Below are positions 48,759 to 51,996 of a DNA stretch of 51,996 nt, piece after piece. The notes below the pieces were generated by a model that saw nothing but the letters and a program-made list of their open reading frames with translations, made no database searches and had not been told where the DNA came from. Positions within the stretch are counted from its first letter, which is position 1. Every line of letters starts with the position of its first letter. The stretch is from contig NZ_JADEXD010000021.1 in assembly GCF_015207285.1 (NCBI RefSeq), positions 1 to 51,996 of the forward strand, in the 5' to 3' direction. The DNA is from Tychonema sp. LEGE 07203. Its GTDB lineage: Bacteria > Cyanobacteriota > Cyanobacteriia > Cyanobacteriales > Microcoleaceae. A program made the translations under genes and the position numbers.

Positions 48759-48902
48759 ATTGTATTGAAAAAGGCAGAAAATACCTATTCCAAAAATCAA
48801 AAAATCTCTTGAAATTATCGGCGTTTATCTGCGTTTATCTACCTGACATCTGCGATTGACTTATCAGTCAAAGATTTATGCCAGAAGTCTAGCCAATTGT
48901 AT

Positions 48903-51404
48903 CTAAACTTGCGAAACCCCGATCGCCCTAACCGATCTGTTTCTCTCAAAAACAGCCCTCGGTTTCAAAGCAATTCTCAACAACAGCCACAGCGATCGCC
49001 ATTCTCCGGGAGTTTCTTGCCGCTGCCACTGGCCGGGGCGACAGTACAGCATTTCTATCAAACAGCGGCGCTGACTAACACTCAGGCGATCGAAGGCAAT
49101 TCGCACAGTCGGAAATTCCGCAACAGTGTACCCCGCAACATCCCGAAAACTCGACTCCAACTGAGATCGATCGCCAACCCACTCAATCTTAGCCACAGGA
49201 ATAAAACATTTCTCTTCCATAATTTCCAGAGTCGCCGACTCGCAATCAATCAAAAATGCTCTCAAACTAGCCTCAGTGTCCAACTTGAGAACAGGCGGCG
49301 CTAGCCAATTTCTAGCTTTGACTGCTGTGGGAGCGATCGCTCTTATTTTACCCTGCGATAAACTTGTCTGAACGGCATATTTTGGCAACGTTTCTGCTGC
49401 GGTAAAACTCTCATTACTTTCTTTACCTTTCACCGCAAAACTCGGTCGCTTTGTCAGAGCAACTTCAGCGCCACTTTCCGAAATTACAGTAGTTATTCCC
49501 CACAAAGTTTCACCCCCCACATTCAATTGTACAACCCTCCGCAAGTTGAACCATTCATAAATATCCGGCTTAGGAATATCCACCAAAATTAGCAGCGCTA
49601 TCCCCAGCATCAACAGGTTATAAACGCTCCAAATCCAGCCCAAACTCACACCTTTTAACAAATCAGCAGTTTCCGATACTGTCTGTAAGCTGCCCAAGTT
49701 TCTAACTAAATGAATGTTTAAATTGTGCCACAAACTGAATGCTGTGGCGGCGAACAAAACAATCAAAGGCCATCCCAAATTCCAGTTAAAACTAAAGCGA
49801 TCGCTCGCTATTCCCTTCGGTGTCACCTGAAACCCTTTATCAAAAGGATTGAGCATGGCACTCACCACCGTTACTGCCAAAGGAATACACTGAACAAACG
49901 AGTATACATCCGAAAGCAAAGCCGATCGCGATCTGCGGTTCAGCCAAGAAAACACCGTAACTTGCACCAAATAGTAAGGTAGGAAAAAATACAGCAATTC
50001 CCGCGCATTTGTCCGCAAAGGAATTATGCCCAGAAACGAATAAGCTAAAGGCATCAACAGAAACAAAACCCTGGTTAAACTGGTAAACCAGTGCAGCAAT
50101 CCTTCCAGATGAGACAGCCTTTGTACGAATCTGAGTCCGCGAATTGTTAAAGGATTGGAATTAATAAAAAATGCCTGAAGCGTACCTCGCGCCCAGCGCA
50201 CCCTTTGGGTTAGATGAGCCTCTATATTTTCGGCCGCCAAACCCGCACTCAATTTTTCATCTAAATAAACTAAGCGGTAGCCGCTTGCTGAGAGCCGAAT
50301 TCCGGTAAAGTAATCTTCACAGACTGAATCTGTGACAAAGCCTCCCACTGCTTGTAGGGCGCTGCGTCTCACGACAAAAGATGTACCGCAACAAATCACG
50401 CTGTCGGCGCTGTCTTTGATTATTTCAATTTGTCTGTAAAATACTTCTTCTTCCGGGGCCAGCACGTTTTCTAAACCTAAGTTGCGGGCGATGGGATCGT
50501 GGTTGTAAAAGCTTTGCGGTGTTTGAACGAGGGCGATTTCGGAATTCTGAAAAAACCCTACTGTTCTGGTTAAAAAGTTTTTAGTGGGGATAAAGTCGGC
50601 ATCGAAAACTACAATTAGTTCTCCATCTGTTAAAGCTGTGGCGTGATTTATGTTTCCCGCTTTGGCGTGCAGATTATCGGGTCTGCTTATATACTCGCAT
50701 CCCATTTTTTTTGCCAGCAATTTGATTTCTGGGCGCTTGGTATCGTCGAGCAAATATACTTTTTTGTGGGGATAATCTAAAGCTTGACAGCCGATGACTG
50801 TGCGCCGCAAAATAAAAATTGGTTCGTTGTAAGTTGGAATCAAAATATCGACTGTTGGGGCAAATTTTCCCTCTGTAACTGCAACGGCCATGCGATCGGC
50901 TTCCCGGCACCTATCTTTGACTCCGATCATTAAATACAGTTGAATGCTGCTGGTGAAAACCATTAACATTTCTAGGAAAAACAGCCCTAAACTAAATATA
51001 CCGTTGAGGGGATCGCTTAAATTTAGGGTGGCTAGCGATCGCCACAAAACGTAGCGAATCGTTAAAGCCAAAACTATTGCAACTACCACAGCCCGCGATC
51101 GTTTCTGCGGTTGAGGCGAAATTTTCATTGCAGCTAAAGCGGCCCAGACGAGCAGGACAGTAGGCACTAACAAATACATCTTGCTCGCATCGGGGACTTG
51201 CAGCCACACAGGCGGGTTTTGCTGCCAAGTGTCGATTGTGGCAAAAATGGCGCTGACCGTGCCTTCACGGGCAAACCAGGCTCCGGCGATCGCACCTGCG
51301 AAAGCAACCGCCCCCAAAACGACTAGCGTTGCTGCTGGCATTCGCGAAATCCGCCAAAAAAAGCGGCGTTTCAAGTCTTGAAGGTCAAATCTTGAAGTTG
51401 TCAT
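48903..51404 (-). CDS. Cellulose-synthase-like glycosyltransferase (GT2) with C-terminal PilZ-like domain
   Basis: A processive beta-glycosyltransferase of the BcsA/CesA type. N-terminal hydrophobic helices (about 20-160) lead to the cytoplasmic GT domain with all catalytic motifs: Asp221 (LLDDTKRPE), D268AD270, E363D364 (VCEDYFTG) and Q400RVRW404. Further helices (about 430-640) form the glucan channel. A C-terminal beta-rich region from about 650 resembles PilZ (EWFNLRRVVQLNVGG ... ISESGAEVALT), but the usual RxxxR and (D/N)xSxxG c-di-GMP motifs are not clearly kept. The ATG at 51404 (MTTSRF) is preferred over a TTG at 51434. No bcsB or secretion partner is adjacent, as is usual for cyanobacterial enzymes of this type. 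The product is probably cellulose or a related beta-glucan. Confidence 0.88.
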   Translation of the reverse strand: MTTSRFDLQDLKRRFFWRISRMPAATLVVLGAVAFAGAIAGAWFAREGTVSAIFATIDTWQQNPPVWLQVPDASKMYLLVPTVLLVWAALAAMKISPQPQKRSRAVVVAIVLALTIRYVLWRSLATLNLSDPLNGIFSLGLFFLEMLMVFTSSIQLYLMIGVKDRCREADRMAVAVTEGKFAPTVDILIPTYNEPIFILRRTVIGCQALDYPHKKVYLLDDTKRPEIKLLAKKMGCEYISRPDNLHAKAGNINHATALTDGELIVVFDADFIPTKNFLTRTVGFFQNSEIALVQTPQSFYNHDPIARNLGLENVLAPEEEVFYRQIEIIKDSADSVICCGTSFVVRRSALQAVGGFVTDSVCEDYFTGIRLSASGYRLVYLDEKLSAGLAAENIEAHLTQRVRWARGTLQAFFINSNPLTIRGLRFVQRLSHLEGLLHWFTSLTRVLFLLMPLAYSFLGIIPLRTNARELLYFFLPYYLVQVTVFSWLNRRSRSALLSDVYSFVQCIPLAVTVVSAMLNPFDKGFQVTPKGIASDRFSFNWNLGWPLIVLFAATAFSLWHNLNIHLVRNLGSLQTVSETADLLKGVSLGWIWSVYNLLMLGIALLILVDIPKPDIYEWFNLRRVVQLNVGGETLWGITTVISESGAEVALTKRPSFAVKGKESNESFTAAETLPKYAVQTSLSQGKIRAIAPTAVKARNWLAPPVLKLDTEASLRAFLIDCESATLEIMEEKCFIPVAKIEWVGDRSQLESSFRDVAGYTVAEFPTVRIAFDRLSVSQRRCLIEMLYCRPGQWQRQETPGEWRSLWLLLRIALKPRAVFERNRSVRAIGVSQV

Positions 51405-51643
51405 ATAATGTGAAATTCCCGATCGTGCCTGCAAAAGTCAGGGTTTTCTGCTGTCGGCTGCTTAATCCCGTTGAAAATGCTGACACACCCCACTTAACTA
51501 TAGTTTACATTTTTTAACATTCTGACAATTTAATGGTAATTCATCTTGCTTCTTGGTGGCAAACTGCTCGGCAAGTCCAATCCTGGCCAAGTATAGCAAC
51601 AGATCCTTTAGATTGTGGGCGATCGAACAACTACAATAAAATT

Positions 51644-51705
51644 CGTTTGTAGTGAGGACTTTAATCCTCTGAGTTTTATGAGGAGGGAAGTTCTGATTAC
51701 AAACG
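51644..51705. repeat. CGTTTGTA/TACAAACG inverted repeat
   Basis: CGTTTGTAGTGAGGACTT on the left and the near-complement GAAGTTCTGATTACAAACG on the right enclose about 25 bp. It resembles a common cyanobacterial GTGAGGACTTTAGTCCT-type repeat. The 51405-51996 stretch contains this, the interrupted G-run element and no gene. The glycosyltransferase promoter should lie near 51410-51500. Confidence 0.5.
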
Positions 51706-51816
51706 CCGCAGCATTCTTGAACGAATTGCGAGCTATCAGCCCGGTTTTTTCTGAGATTTCTAGTTTCTCCTGCTTTATTTTCTTCTTGAAAGTGCCTTAT
51801 TCGCATCTTTGCCGTT

Positions 51817-51996
51817 ATACCATTTTTCTTTCATATGTGCTATAGATGATATCAAATCCTCTCTTCATCGTCCTGTATTCATATCTCTATTCTCTCTCTC
51901 TGTGTCCTCTGTGTTCTCTGCGGTTAAATCACCTGACGATGCAACGGTCAACGATATGAAGTCTTAGCCCCCCCTTAATAAGGGGGGGTTGGGGGG
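51817..51996. repeat. G-run inverted-repeat element, copy 3, interrupted (right end cut by window)
   Basis: It starts ATACCATTTTTCT like copy 1 and continues to GCTATAGATGA (ending 51849). It is then broken by 110 bp before resuming AGTCTTAGCCCCCCC at 51960, exactly as in uninterrupted copy 2. The foreign piece is flanked by ATGA on both sides (51846-51849 and 51956-51959), as a target-site duplication would be, and carries a CTCTGTGTCCTCTG stretch of repeat family B. The element runs out of the window. Confidence 0.75.

Noticed and set aside
51498-51806. 102-codon frame on the minus strand upstream of the glycosyltransferase
   Set aside because: It spans the CGTTTGTA inverted repeat and shows no recognisable protein features.

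Overview
The window looks like chromosomal DNA of a filamentous, non-heterocystous cyanobacterium of the Microcoleus/Oscillatoria/Phormidium type. The basis is frequent GCGATCGC (HIP1) palindromes, genes for chlorophyll (AcsF) and bilin (heme oxygenase) synthesis, a GAF-GAF-PAS class III cyclase, membrane-anchored Ser/Thr kinases, heptanucleotide tandem repeats, and many small dispersed inverted-repeat elements. The genus is an inference. No rRNA, tRNA, CRISPR array or intact transposase gene was seen.

Layout. 1-2.1 kb: 3' part of ruvB and a pentapeptide-repeat protein. 2.3-8.0 kb: a tetrapyrrole island with acsF diverging from heme oxygenase, hemN, a fatty-acid desaturase and hemJ; it resembles the micro-oxic chlAII-ho2-hemN module known from other cyanobacteria, with two more genes attached. 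8.8-10.5 kb: recN. 11.4-18.6 kb: signalling genes, namely a class IIIb-type nucleotide cyclase with an unusual repeat insertion near its C-terminus, a small protein with an internal duplication, and two paralogous membrane-anchored protein kinases. 18.9-27.4 kb: ppa, an MBL-fold hydrolase, a diheme cytochrome c, an HPP transporter, a Ca2+/cation antiporter and ppc. 27.8-39.4 kb: accessory proteins. These are a small membrane protein, an exported protein of unknown family, a 1914-residue protein (28-residue repeats, subtilase, Ser/Thr/Asn-rich stalk, papain-like C-terminus) and a 1177-residue four-module, transmembrane, SGNH-hydrolase-like protein. 40.1-44.5 kb: a membrane-anchored metzincin and two decayed DUF433/DUF5615 toxin-antitoxin loci. 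44.8-46.9 kb: ctaB and ctaA for heme A synthesis. 47.3-51.4 kb: a membrane-anchored ABC-type binding protein and a cellulose-synthase-like glycosyltransferase.

The most novel-looking locus is 28242-35231. The giant protease-effector-like protein is followed after only 12 nt by a gene for an exported protein of no recognised family, which suggests a translationally coupled pair. The clearest evolutionary story is at 43.7-44.5 kb. Two small elements with TA-type ends lie in one toxin-antitoxin operon. Removing the first on paper restores a TAATG stop/start overlap between antitoxin and toxin.

Intergenic DNA is dominated by small repeats: several families with terminal inverted repeats, ACCGGGTTTCT palindromes and heptamer tandem repeats. 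One copy is nested inside another, and one repeat family also occurs inside the ppc coding region. All assignments are by eye, from motifs and remembered family features; no database search was run.
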